Below, piece by piece: positions 21,414-35,218 of a stretch of 64,000 nt of DNA (position 1 is the stretch's first letter; the number at the start of each line of letters is the position of its first letter). Origin of the DNA: Cladobotryum mycophilum (Eukaryota; Ascomycota; Sordariomycetes; Hypocreales; Hypocreaceae); NCBI GenBank assembly GCA_036429605.1, contig JAVFKD010000016.1, positions 248,001 through 312,000 on the forward strand. Reading direction: 5' to 3'. A program made the position numbers and the translations under genes. The notes beneath the pieces are model-generated. The model had not been told where the DNA came from. It worked only from the letters and a program-made list of their open reading frames with translations, and did not search any database.

Positions 21414-24400
21414 TGTCTTTTGTCTTGTTTCGTCCTGCCCTTTGTTATTCGGCTAGGGCACGGGTACAGTCTCACTTCCTAACTAATGGCTACGTACGAC
21501 TACTACAAGTACTAGTAATACTGTACGCGTCTGTCTGAGGAGAACTAGGATCCGAACGATTGAGCACAATGGGGCTACGGCTACGGAGGGCTGTCATAAT
21601 AGTAGAGATCGAAAAGAAAGAAAGAAAAAGAAAAGAAAAAGATAACAAACCCTTGAATGTTCATGGTCCTCCTCCGATGACGCTGGGGTTCACAATGGTA
21701 CCCGCCCGTGGTTGTGCTACTACCTCATAGCACAAGTAGCTCGCAGACGCAAAACTTGCCATTGTTAGCACAACTGTCCTTGGCTAGCGAGTCCAACAGC
21801 GACTACGCCTGTTTTGGGGATACACGAGCACTACTAGAGGCCTTTTTTCTTCCATGGTACGGGAGGAGTCGAGGTGGAAACAAGACCAGTCTTCAACTTT
21901 TGACTTTTTCCACACAGCTTGACACATGATTCTAGCTCTTCAAAAAAGCAATCTGATGGATTTGCTGTCACCCTGATTCAACTATTCTCAATCTCAGCAT
22001 ATCAATTGACTCTTGTCATGCGCCTCAAATCTATCTGTACGACTCGGCAAGCAAGTCTTTTGCTAGCCGCCGTAGGCTGACTCTCCTTGTCCCTTGTCCT
22101 CCTCCCCAACCCCTGCCAGCCTGCCAGGTCAGGTCAGGTCAGGTCTCGGCCGGCCAGCTTTTAGCGGATCGGATGGATGTTTCGCACGGGGGCGGCGACC
22201 AGTGCTCAATGCTCAGTGCTCAGTGGCTGGGGGTGTCTTAGGTGTGTGGTGTCAGCAAACCTCTCTCTTCCCTCCCCCTTCGCCGGTTCTGATACAAGCG
22301 GCAGTGGATACGAAGCCTGAGTCTCTCACCTATTTCTGAGACGAAACCTCGGTGGCCATGACCAAGAATTCCTATCCTATGAACAGCCGCCGGTCAGTGC
22401 CCTATTGCTCCTTTCAACTCCTTTCAATTTGACGTCGGCGGCTGTGAGTACACGGTAGGTAGGGATGGTGACATGGCACAAAATGAGCAAACAAGACACG
22501 ACAAGACAAAGCAAAGTAAAGCAGAGCAGAGCATTAAAGTCGCGACCAACTTGGATACATGTAGTATCCGCGCCTATCAAGTTACAGAATAAGTTTTATG
22601 TAGCATTTGGATGGTAAACGCTTTGACCAGTCACCTTGCCTGCCCTTGACCCTGTTCCAGATTGAATCTGATGCAAGAGGAAGACGGGAAGCTTTTTCTC
22701 ACCGATTTCTTACTACGGGTGAGAAATCGTTCTTGTCAGACGTCTAACCTATACTCTGTTGTTATTCTCTCGCCAATGATGGATGATCAATGGAATGACC
22801 GGCAAGCTATTGAGCGGCCTCTGGTAGGACTCTGTCCAATATCTATGGCCCTATTGATCAAAGACGCCGATGATGATAAGCGCCGATACCCTATACAAGT
22901 GTCCTCCATTTTAGTGTCTTCATGGTACAAACTGGGCGTAAAGGCAATTCTATTAGTGGTATCAAATCATCCACTTAGAAGCACGTGTTAGAAACAAACT
23001 CCGATGCACAACCAAGGAAAGAGCCTTTGGCCTTGTTCCTGAAAGTTTTCGGCGTCTGACCAATGGTGGCTCCTCAACGCCTCTGCATGCGTGAGAAAGT
23101 GCCAACCTGATGGGATGGCTTCTCGAAGGGCAACTGCCCATCTGGAGATATTGCACCATTGCGCCTCACCAATTTAATTTTGCCTTGTAACCGGAAACAT
23201 CCCCCCAAAAAAGAGAAGAAAGAAAAAAGAAGAAGAAAAAAACGACACCCACAACTTGTCACTTTCAACCACCCTGGACGTCTTCTTGTTCATGTTATTT
23301 TTTGCTGTCCCCCATATCAATTTGAGGGAACTTGTGTGTGTGGTTGGGTTTATCGTGAGCTATTGGCTCCGCCACGTATCGCCACCAATAGGACGATAGG
23401 CCTCCATGTCGATATCAGTGGCCCACACAGCCCAGAGCCAAAAAGGGCGGAACAGAAGACGTCGATCCGCCATTCGAAATTGATCCTGTGTGTGCTGTTC
23501 TTTCTGTCACCAGCCTGCCACACCATTTCTCCCGCTATGAAACGACCATAACAAACTCGTTGGCCAATCATGGCTCAATTCGCATGCCAATCCACATGGC
23601 CCTGTCCATGATTCCGCGCTCAACTAAACAACCGGACACAATCTGGGACATGGCGTGCCAGCTCCTAAAAAAAAACTTCCACCATCTGTTCGTTAACTCA
23701 TTCGTCCAACTTGGCGAATCAGAGTTTGTTGTTTATCGCCTTTGCCCAAGAAGAGGCCTCTTCCATCACCGAGATATAATCAAACGGTCGTGTGGCTCAT
23801 GAAAGTCTGTGGCCTCCAGAACGATGCCTATAATGACTCCGGAGGAGGGTGCAAGGACAAGGAGGCTTCGACATTGATCCAAACGCTTTGCCCCACTACA
23901 ATCCATCCGTCTAGATCCTCTGACGATCCTTCGGAAATCCGCACAAAAGTCAAAATCGCGAAGAGGTCATGGGGCTTGTCTCTCCGGAATACGGCAAAAC
24001 AACACCCCCTTCTCATTTGCAATAGAAACATCCTCAACATGCCCGGGATTGCTGGGAAGCAAACAACCAAACACACCTTTTCTCATGCGCAATGTAAAAT
24101 CATGGTGGCGTGCCCGGACCGGGTTCTACAGAAAGTGGAAACACAAATGTACTTTGTGATGAGATTTGCTTTCAAACGTAGCGCGCCGATCTGGCATGAC
24201 GCCAACATGCATCCACAACTTCCCGAAATGCAAGATGCACACGCATGACGGGGAGGCAAGGCACTCGCCAGGAACAAGTCTGCGAGGTGGTGCATCGAAG
24301 TGCATAGCGTCGATATAGCCTATGTATGGATTCACGACATTCCAGGGTCATGCATATTAGCTCCATGATGCTACGGCCTCTCTCTTTTGGTCATGGTCGA

Positions 24401-27400
24401 ATTTGGGGCCGGAAAATATCGTTTGGGATATCAAAGTGCTCATAAGTTGGAGCTGGGCTTTGGCGCAAGCGTTCTCCAACGAGCCACCTTTGCTCCGCCA
24501 ATTGGTGCCGAGACCATCTTGGGTTTCAAAAGCTTCGTCTACTATCGGTTTATGCCACTTGCGACGAACACTCAAATCATGAAAAAAAAACCATATCATT
24601 ACTACGTCCTTTAGCCGAGCCTGCTAGCCGACATAAGACATCGGCTGTCCACTTGGCTGCCAACCTATAGCTAGATAGGTATGATTGAGACAACTATAGA
24701 AAGCTTGTCTACTAGATACAACTCTCTACCACGCCAAAATCCCCGGAAAATAGCATTGGCGGCTGTTTCTTTTGCAGCCGATGATGTCTCATGATTGGCA
24801 CTACGTCCAAGTACATTCTCTTATTGACAGAGCTTGATCGAACCGGACAACATTGGAAGCAGCTCCATTCACCTTGATTGAGTCGTGTCATCAAGTCAAT
24901 CAAGAACTCAAGTATTGCTCGGATTCTGGGCTGCATCGCGATGGTGAATTATGGCAAAAGGCTGACGACCTCAGAGGTGTCGACGGTCATCAAGACGGCT
25001 CGGCAACCCCGCAGTGGGACGACACTCAATTCATCCCGAAGCAAGGCTGTTGGCAATGCTCATCTGTTTCATGTCAATTGATGAGTTCACGTGTCCTGCA
25101 CCGTGGGTCTTCTAATATGTGTCGCATTCGTTTTGTCCTGGATTCGCTATCTTAGCTTTAGTTTACATCAACCTCCGGCTACAAATGGGCATTCCTTAAA
25201 TCTGGATCCACTTGAAGCTGATGGGGTTGGTCAATGAGGATCTGGTTTTCTATGCCGGCTTTGGGGACGTTGGTGTCACTGCAGAAGCAAAAGTGGGGGC
25301 CATGTAGACCCAATGCAAGATTCCGCCGGGGACTAAAGCAGCTTTCATCGTGCCTATGCAAGCATGCCATGCCATGACGTGCAAGAATCCGTACATGCAT
25401 TAATGCCTAGTACCTTACTTATGTACGTCTGTACAAAGTACATAATCTGGCGCAGCAAGCAAGAAGACGAAAAATATACTGTGCATCAGCGACTATCAAC
25501 GAGGACCGCCATTTACAGGCATGGCGACGGGGAACCCTTTGACCGCAACCGCACCATCTAGACTCGTTCGACCCTCCACACCGGTAGGACTTATGCTAGG
25601 GGACATATTGGGGGTGTTGCTTTGGGGCTACATTATCAGGACCCAACCTCGGAGCGACGATTCGTGCTCCGTGCTGATATCAAGCTCACCCATTGCTGGC
25701 TGCTGCAAAAATGGACTTTATCGTGCAGCACATACCGACTGTTCACTTCGCCACATGACATGCATCAACGAATCCCCCTTTTGCTCTCGTTACCACGCTG
25801 TTTGCGGGAGGAGAATGGCGGGATGCAACTGTAATTGCTCTGACACCAAGAGTCTGACGCTCCAACTCGACTCAGGCCAAGGTCTGCTCGGTCACATTGG
25901 ATGGGAATCACTAAATGCACCAGCCGCACTGTGCATTCGCCCCTCTCGACACGTACCGGTACTTCTGACGCTTCCTTTCGCCATCCCATCCCATCCCATC
26001 CCCAGTGGGGAACCGCGATACCTATTTCCAATCCGCGGGCTAGGCATGGGGGTGTATGGATCCAGTTGGCACTTCTCCCTGACCCTTCTCACCAACTACC
26101 CAACCCAACCTACTCATCCCTCTAGCACAAGTATTTACGAAGCAAGACGGGAACATCTACAAGGGGCGCCCAGGTCCTATAGTTGGGGGTGGCTTTTTCC
26201 TACAGGTACATCGTTTACTAAGCTACGAAGCCCATTATTTACCAGGTTCCTACAGCGGCTCTCAGGGAAGTGTGCGAAGGCGGGGGAAAACAGAGACATT
26301 CTAGCCAACTAGAGCCGCTGTGGTGTCTTGCATCTGGGGAGGCTTGACAGCTGGCCGTTCCCCACTGGCTGCACCGTCTCGCCAGCGCGTTTCAACAAAG
26401 GACACATGGCCAGCCACACAACCAGCTTGTCCACGGGAGTTAGTATATTTTTGGTCATGATTTGGTCTTCTGTCTCACTTCGGGGCGGCCTTCACAACAC
26501 AATATCAGACACTAGCCCTATGTTTCGGCGACAGAGGTGGTTGGTTATCGATTTCACGTGCTCCCTCGACGGCCACCTCCGGCGGTCGGGATGCGAAATT
26601 CAGACAGGTTCATTGGGACAATGACTTTGCCATGGGACGCCATCCGCAACCTAGCTCTCCTAACCAAGATATTCATCATACGATAGCTATTACACTCCAC
26701 AACTATTGGGGCTTCGACAAAGGTTGTAGCTCCACCTGACAAAACGAGTTTCCACAACAGCTCTTGGATATGTGGATCCTGACAAGGCATCTTGCTTCAG
26801 TTCACTGACCGACAGAGCGCTGGCCCTGGTTCAAAGCCATCACTGTTGTCATTTCGGCAATGCACTCTCAAAAGATTGCATGTCTGATATGAAGTTCCAA
26901 CCTCAGCCGGCTTGGCTCTTGTCGCATCACATATACCTACCCGTACCGAGCTACCAGGCCAAGCATGCTGTGTGCACTAAAAAAAACATGACCAAATGTT
27001 GAAGGATCACCAGCCTCAACCGGCAGTCCTTATGCACGACATATATAAGTAGGCACGATTTGATCTGGCATATGTATATCCGCTCCGGAAGGCCCCAGCT
27101 AAAGCATTTGCTAGCCTTTTCCTGGGCAGGCTTTCGCGTGATCTTACGTCTGGCAATGATGCAAGCTTTCACGATATGATCACAAGTTACTTGTAGGTCA
27201 TAAGCAGCTCTGACACTGACAGAGCTGATTAAAATGAGTCCCGAACGAGAGAGTCGGTCAAACCCTTTCCAGGATGCCGAGCAGCTCCAGTGCGGGTCTC
27301 CTCCCGTTGGACAAGCAAGTTAGGATGAAGCAAGTACCTAAAAGCGCACATACACCTCATCAATATATTGCGCAGAGACATTGCGAAGTCTTGGAGTGAT

Positions 27401-30400
27401 CCTTGGCGCTTCCTTGGGCAGCCAACTGGTCATTGTTTTGAGGATTTTGTGGGAGGAATATTCTCTGCCGACAGCTAGACATGTTTGTTGCACCAAAGTC
27501 ATACACCACGCGGATCAGTTGCGCGTTGTAAGACAGCACTATTCTGTACTAACAGCCGAATTAAAGCGTCGGCAGCAATTCAACATTGCCTTACCACCTT
27601 ATCTAAAATTCAACGGGAAAATCTCGAAGCCTCGTGACGTCTTGAGGGAGCTAAGGCGTCACACTTTCTACGCCACAAACATTCAAAACTACTATTTCTT
27701 CCTCCATGGTTGAAGTAAGGAAGACCGAGGCAGGGCATCATAAGCCCTCTGATGCTGAAGATGCGGTTATGATAATGATGGCATTCTATTCAGAATACCA
27801 GCCTTTCATCAAACACTAGTCTTCCATTTCGAAGTAGCGTTTTCGAGAGGCAAAAACAGGATGTCGAGAATTCGACAGAGTCCCTGCAGCCCTGCAGCTG
27901 GTTCTAAGCTCTGTTGAGGATACAAGAGAGAAGAAGGGGAGGGGTGTGCTCTGTTGGCTTGAACACTTGCATGATGCACAGCGGCTATGTAGGTCTAACA
28001 CATAGCCAATCATTCGGCCAGGGTGTGGTACCAGCATGGATAGGGTCCCTTGTTGGACGGTTTCAAGCACGCCAGCTCAGTTGTGTCCTCGAATTCTTCA
28101 CCTTTCCCTGTTCATAATGGTCCCAGGCAGCTAAACTGTGCAGATAGCAATGCATTTCGCCAGTGAGCAGGAGAAGACATCAAAAGCGACAGAGATATCT
28201 CCTTGAAGCATGTTGGCTGAGGACAATGGCTTGTGAGGTTTGTTGGCACTGTGGGAACTACAAAGAGTGAACAAAAGCCTCTCCACCCAAACCTTTTCCA
28301 GGCCGTATTTTTTGTCCGACATGGGGTCGGCTTACCAGGGCCCCCTTTCTCAACAGCCCCACCTTTTAACACACCGGTGCCAGTTTCGGTGGAGGTCGAT
28401 GCTCTCGTTTGGTAGATCCTACATTAGCCTTCCCGTTCCTTAGGCGGCCGGATGCGAGGACACACTTCCGTCACTACGCAGCAGGACTAGTGCCGAGCCC
28501 GGAGTAATTCAGAGGTACTCCGTACAGTATGAAGAATTATCCAAAGTGTCCGGCACGTCTACCAACGGCCGATGATGGCGATCTCACGGTCTCGCTCGTC
28601 GCTCGTCGCTCGCGTCTTTGTTGGCCAGGGGGTTCGCACAAGAACTGCGAACGGCTCCAATGTCTCCTTGCCCCCGCCTCTTCCGATCCAATCTATCCAG
28701 AGAGTGATGCCCGGGGCTCCGAAAAAGCTGGAGGCTTATTCGGGCGGCACAAGGCTGGACCATCCGAACACTAACATGTGTGTCCCTTGCTCTAGTTTGA
28801 TGTCCTTTGTGTGTTTGACGACGGTACAGAGTAGTATGACTACCACTGCCCACGATTTTGGCGCTGCAACCCCAACGCTGAGAGTCCATCCTGTCGTCCC
28901 CCAATGCCTCGGGAGATGGAAACAAGAAATCTACCATATTTTCTTACCTCATACTTGGCCACCATACACATGATTCCCTAGTCAGGATCAGATCGGCTGG
29001 CGTGAGGGCGACAGCCCCCTGGCACGACAGAATCTACTCGGCTGGTATCATTGGTCAGAAGATGAGGACAAACGACGGCGACAAGAAAATGTTTGCTTTA
29101 TCGGTTCCTGTTTTACCCCCAGGCTTACTACGGACCACCGCAGCCTCTGGCATGAGGCGGCGGTTTTTTCTAGGCGACCCAGTAACTAGGCCGCTGGCTG
29201 GGGGACCCTCCCCCACCGGCTGTCCAATGAACGCAAACCACGTCTCTGCCACACCACAACATATCCCGCGCCAGCCCACCACTATCGTCCGCCGCCGTCG
29301 CCGATGATGGCTCTCACCCTTGACGCCAGCCAAGCAACGTCAATCCATGGTCTTCGGCTTGCTGGGGTGAGTCGTCGGATCAGGAAAACATGTTGCTCTT
29401 TTGTCGAGCCAGCACATCTAGCCTTTGCCGTAGCTCCTCTTCATGTCCCTATTCCAATTATAGGACAGCCGGTCCAATAGCAGATTGGTTTCCCTAAGCG
29501 AAAGCACTGGACCAGCCCTATAATGAGCATCAAGGTGTGCAGGCATTGGGCTTTCGTTGATAACGATCACGGGGTTTTAGTTTATTGATTGATGCCTTCA
29601 GGATTGCCTGATCGGTACGGGGTAAACTATCATACAATCGTGTTCCCCCCGACTGGCTCCACAGTACGTGTCAATGGAGACTGGTCCAGGAGGGAGACGA
29701 TCAATGGTGGCAGAAGGATAGGAAGGGCGAGACTCTTTAGACGGTGACGGCAATTATTGCTTGCATAGAAGAACCCTGAGCGTACGAATCGTGTCTGCAA
29801 ATACATCAGACATTGACATACAATACCTACTTGGTACAAGCAGGTACTCTGACGAAAGGTCCCGGCTCGGCCCTGCATGCGTGGAAGAAACGGTCCGCTT
29901 TACATGAAGGACCGGTATCTTTGCTCTTGGTTTCTTGTCACGAATCACGACTTGTGTGTCCATGGAAAACTTGTGGTTGAATCGAGTCAACGGATAGTGT
30001 ACGTTCCATTCATTACAAGGGACGTGTCACCATGGGAAACTCGTCAAATCCAACGTGTTGTTGTTGTTGCAAGAGGAGGTGGCGAGATGAGGATTGTTAT
30101 GATAACACGGCCGTGGCGTTGGTCATCATCTCAGGTGCCATAAAATAAATATCCAACGTCCCAACGTTTGCCTATTACTGGCCGGCAAAGGCAACCCTTT
30201 GAAGAAGGTTCATTCGGGATATACAAGCTGGCCAACCAGAAGACGAGTGAAGCTGGTCGCCCTGCACATTCCCGCGATCCTGGCGACATGTTGCGCCTGA
30301 TGCAAATCAATTAAGGCCTCTATCTAGGTTCAAGTTCAATCAATCAGGCAAGCAGGCAATTTATCCCATCAATTGCATACGGAGACACATACACGGGGAC

Positions 30401-33400
30401 GGAGAGACAAGAGACACAGACCAGACACACATGCACTATACTATACTATACGACACGCAAACAACCTACCCTCCTTGGAACCTTTTTGCGAGACGTAAAG
30501 CCCAGTGTGGAGCTCACACTCTCTTTCTCCCTCGTTCTTTGTGAACTGGGGGGTAAGGTATTTGGTGTTGGGCTCATATCTTCCATTCCAACAACGCACG
30601 AGCAGTTTCCTCGTCTGGAACCACGTGGTCCACGTTATATAGCAAGCAAAATACTGAGCCCAAGGGGTGCTATACCCAGCAGCCACAAGAGGAGACAAAC
30701 AGGCTACTCTCGAGTCACTCACACGCACGCACACTCACTCACTCATCCACTCCTCACCCATTCAATTTTACCCTATGATCTGACCGTTGAACCGTTGAAG
30801 GATGGCAAAAACTTTGTTTTCAAAGCCACTGGTCCCTTACTAGTACAGACCTCGTGTTACGTACAGACTTGAAGAGAGAAAATCTTACTGCCTAGGCTGC
30901 AAGGGCTGGAGACTTTTTCTTTTTTTCTTGGTTGCTCTCTGGTCGTTGTGGCTCTAGAGTCCGGTTCTTGGTGGCTCCGTCGTGCTTCCTTTTGCCCCTC
31001 TCACCGCCTATTGCTTCCCGCGCACACGTCGATGAATTAAGAGAAACCCCTCCCTTGCATACCCGATTTTGCATGGGGGTGTGGTGGGGAGTGGGGAGTG
31101 AGAGGTGGAGAGAGAGAGGGGAGGGGGAAGGGGGGCGTCGGTTGACGAGACTTCTTTGCTCACCTTCTCCTCCTCCTCAGCCACTCGCTTTTTTTTTTTT
31201 TTGCGTCCTTTCTCTGGCCCTGGTGCCCATTGCCCTTTTGGTCAATCCTTGCCAACTCAGCAAAAAAAATATTTCTCTCGTTTCTTCTCCTCCCCTTTTG
31301 CAGTGCGCTGTTAGGCAAAGGAGAAAACATGAAAGCTCGGCTTGACCAAAGGCGGGAGCCCCGGGGGTGGCCTTCCTGATTCTCTCATCGTGAAAAGAAG
31401 CAGAGCCACTTCTCTCTTGGTGGGCCACAAAAAAGTTCTTCCGTCTTTCTTTCGCCAAGTGTTCTCGTGTATCCCCCCCTTCTCTCTCTCTAATGGAAAG
31501 AGAGAAAAAAAAGAGGGATGAAGTCGATTTATTTGCCCCGATGTGACATTTGCGCGTGCCGAATGCCAGATGGGTAGGTTACCTGGTCATGTAGCACAAC
31601 AATGAGCACGCAAGATAAAACGTGAAAAAGCAACACCCATCTTTTTTTTTGCTGATAGAGCTACGATAGTATGGACAAGCGTATGTACATTGCTAGGTAT
31701 CCGTTGTGTGACAAGGACCGGGACACACACACCCCCTCGTCGCTGATTCTCCCTACAGCAAGCACTGATCACCCTCACATACAAGTTTAGCCAGAAAAAA
31801 TGGCAGAAGAGACACGGTCAAAAAGGGAGCTCTGCCGATAGGAGCGCCCTTGGACTTGGGCAGGGAAGCTAATTTGAGCATGCAATGCGTATGTGTACAA
31901 GTGTGTACGTACAGTATGTATCAACAGCAAAGAAACAAGGGCCCGTGTGTTCCTGATTGTCGATGCCCAGGTACCTCTTCATGAAGATCTAGGCAATGGC
32001 ACCTGGTTCGTCCCACGTATGTATGTACGCAACAGTTGGGGGATGTGCGTGGTACATTAGCCCTCCCGCCCAGCAGCAGCAGCGCAGCAGCAAGCAACAT
32101 CATCATCATCCTAATCATCATTTAATTCATCAATCAGCAGCTTGTTTCGACAAGGGGGCCGTCGAGAAATGCTGCAAATGGAGACGCGCCCTCCCCGTTG
32201 GGTGGCGCCGTCAACGTGCCGTCTTTGGCCAGCGAAGCTAATGTGCAAAAGGCAGACGGGACCGCTCCGGTGTGCATATGCCTACACATCAACGTACTTG
32301 TACGTATTTGCAAACAAAGCTGCTGTAGGTACGGTACCAAGTACGTCTCATGTACATCTGCAACATGTGCATGACAGTCTGACAAGAAGGTAGGTACATG
32401 CCTACTTTGTCGTTTTTTTCTTTTCTTCATGCATTTCGAATTGCATTTCGGAATCCGCACCGACGAGATGGGTGGTTAAAGAGGGGCCAAACGGCCCGGC
32501 CAGCGTCCGTTTTTCCCATGTGAAGATTGGGAAGAACTGGGGCAACCCGGAGCGAGGCTGAAAGGCCGCTGATGAACCACCAACCCTGGGGAACCTTTTT
32601 TTTTAATCGAAATTAATACTTTACGCTTTTCGTTTAGCAAAACCAAGGAACCTCGCCATGGAAGGGAAAGGAATGCCCTAAAAATATCCCGAAACTGGGA
32701 TCGACGAAACCATAGCGTAATACGGCCTTTGTACGAGTAATTGAGATCCATGCTATAGCTCTGCCAGGTTATACCAGGCTCTCTCCCCTCACTCAAGGCG
32801 TTCTTCTTTCCATTAAACCAAGGTTTTCTGGTGCGGTTTTCGACGAGATCTGTTACGTGAAGGCCCCTATCTAGGCTAGTGTGGGCTTTCGTGATCTGCA
32901 GCGAAGCGGCCCGGAAGTTGGTTGTGTTCGTGATGAGATCGCCACGATTTCAATGACAATAACTTGTCTGAGGATCGCAAAGACTGGGCTTTCGTGGGCA
33001 ATCCCCTACTGAAATCAACGCAAGCAGAAAGTCTAATGCCGTGTACCGCAGCAAGACTTGCGCAAAGAGCTTGCAGCTCGCAGCATGAGGCAAGACTGCA
33101 AGTAGGTATGATGCGCATATGTATGTATAGTTATGCGGTGCTGAGTTTGATGGCCTGGGGAGGTGTACAAAGGTAAGGGAGCCCTGTAAGACAGGATCCG
33201 TGACGGCTTCATTGTAGGCAGGTAAGTTGGTTGGTTCTGGCTTTGATTGTACGAACTACGTACAAGGAAGAGCCTCCAGGTTGCAACCGATACAACCGGA
33301 TACAACCGGAACCGATGGCAATGCTTGTATCGATCCATGCAAGAAAGTCGTGATCATATTATTATCGGGAAGCGAAGTTTAATTGCTGACCTGGGGGGAG

Positions 33401-35192
33401 AACCAGGGCAGACGAGAAAGGAAACTCAAGTAATTGCGCAAGTATATAAAACTTGTATCGCAAACTGCGGCTGTAGGAGGGAGGCAAGGGATTGACCGGG
33501 GCGACAAGAGAAACTATGTCGTTGGTTGTTCAAGGCAATGTTTGGAACAAGAACAAGGAACGTGCCCTGGTCTGTTACTCTTGAAGGGATGGGTCTAGGC
33601 CACACCAACCAGGTGGTGGTGCTCGGTTGCGACAAGGACCCCAAAGACCCCCGAGGTTAAGAGACAAGAGCGCGAGGCGAGGCGAGGCGAGGGGGATCAG
33701 AGTGTTGGACGGCGAGTTAATGAGACGACGAGGGGGAGGGATGGACCGGGGTAGGTCGGCGAGACTGACGAGATGGGAAATGGATTGACGGCGTTGACAA
33801 CTTTGATTGGCCGCAGGTTTGTGCCTGGCGTAGAGGCCAAAGCCATTTTTTCACAAACAAGGTCAAATTTGTCAGTTGGCCTCTCAGACTTGCGACATTT
33901 TTTGGGACGTTGGCTCATCGTGGAGCAACAAGCAACACGACGTTGCGGGCGGTTTTGCAGGATTTGGCAGAAGCCGGCTAGCTAATAGACTAAGTCTCGG
34001 AAGAAATGGGCGCCTACCTATTACGCATCTCTCTCCCTCCCTCTCTCGCTCTCTCGCTCTTTCGCTATTACCAGATAACCCCCTCTCTGGTCAAGAATCT
34101 TCCAAACTTGGTGCTTGCCCTGTGCGCTGCCCTGGGAGTGTTTTAACTTGGGTTGGCCTGTGTTGACGGCGACGGCTTCATGTATGTAGGTATGATGGGG
34201 TTAGTTTAGGTGCGATTTAGCTTCAACTTGATGTGCATCAAACAAGCAGCAACCCGGCCGGGAGGGCTGGAATGGTGTCTGCACATCATGGATGCAGAGT
34301 GCATTGCATTTCGAGCAAGAGGCTGCCGGTGCTGGTGCTGGTGCTGGTGCTGCCAAAGATGCTGGCTGGGTGCTGCTAGTAGGCAGTGACAGCGACAGTG
34401 GCAGGGCAGGACAAGACAGCCTAGACAGACAGACAGGCTGGGGTGCGTCTGGACGTGCGTGTGCGTGTGGGGAGGAGTTTTACTGGACGGACATGGTGGT
34501 ATTAGTGGCGGCCATGGAGGAGGGAGGGCGGCGTCAGCGAGGGGCTGGTTCACTGATCTATTTGCTGTTTGTGTCTCTGAAAGAAAGAGAGCGTAAAAGA
34601 AGTAACGCTTTTTGTTGTTTGTTGAGGGGGTCGAGAATCGTGGTGGCGATGAGGTTGTCAAGATTCATGTCCGCCATGAAAAGTAAAATTCAATGATTGG
34701 GTGGTGACTCGCTGCAGAGGCATCTCCTGCATTGCGCCTGCCTTTTCATGCACTGCACTCCTGCAAACTGCATGCACTTGCCTTGCAAACAAACACAAGC
34801 CTCAGATCATGTGACCTGGCGTCAAACAGGCGTTTACTCCCAAATGAGGTGACCAGTCCGTCTTTTCATTAGACGCGCGCCATGGTTGTTGACACGAGCC
34901 TCGTTTCAATGCTGGGCAACGGTATCTGCATTTGCAAGGGAGCCATTTCTTCTCCCTTGACATTGATGGAGTCTCATTTAACCAAAACTGCTCTCATCTC
35001 ATCTCATGTCCTGCCGTGCTGACAGGAGACTCTCTGTATGTCTGCACACTGACTCGATTCCTCTTACTTGTAGTTCACAGCCATATAAAAAAGGAAATCA
35101 GATAGTACCCTCTTAAACCTTTCTTTTTCTTCTTTCTCTTCTTCTCGATTACGGCATACAGGCCCCCAACTCCCAACCGCAGCGCAGATCTC

Positions 35193-35218
35193 ATAATAAT
35201 AATAATAATAATAATAAT
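35193..35218 (+). repeat. AAT trinucleotide microsatellite ending in a start codon
   Basis: About eight AAT/ATA units. The last A and T are the first bases of the ATG (35217-35219) of the BRCT gene. Confidence 0.9.

Larger units (their letters stand above)
18797..35216. other. 16.4-kb gene desert upstream of stuA
   Basis: No open frame here shows a recognisable domain, fungal codon bias or a convincing spliced continuation on either strand. The base composition is mixed rather than strongly AT-rich, so it does not look like a classic RIP-decayed transposon block. It contains CT-rich tracts on the minus strand (19360-19400, 20890-20925, 21605-21650) that could mark stuA transcription starts, microsatellites (AC near 21002-21020, GCTGGT near 34328-34352, others listed separately), several GTAC-rich palindromic motifs, and three matches to the WCGCGWNM StuA-binding consensus (21523-21530, 22540-22547, 27134-27141). 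It probably carries the stuA promoter, a long leader and perhaps noncoding RNAs; this is inferred. Confidence 0.6.

Noticed and set aside
23742..24248. 168-codon plus-strand frame in the desert
   Set aside because: The translation has no recognisable motif and no splice-linked continuation.
25521..26312. 263-codon plus-strand open frame in the gene desert
   Set aside because: No domain, no fungal codon bias, Cys/Ser-rich random look, and competing frames of similar quality on both strands.
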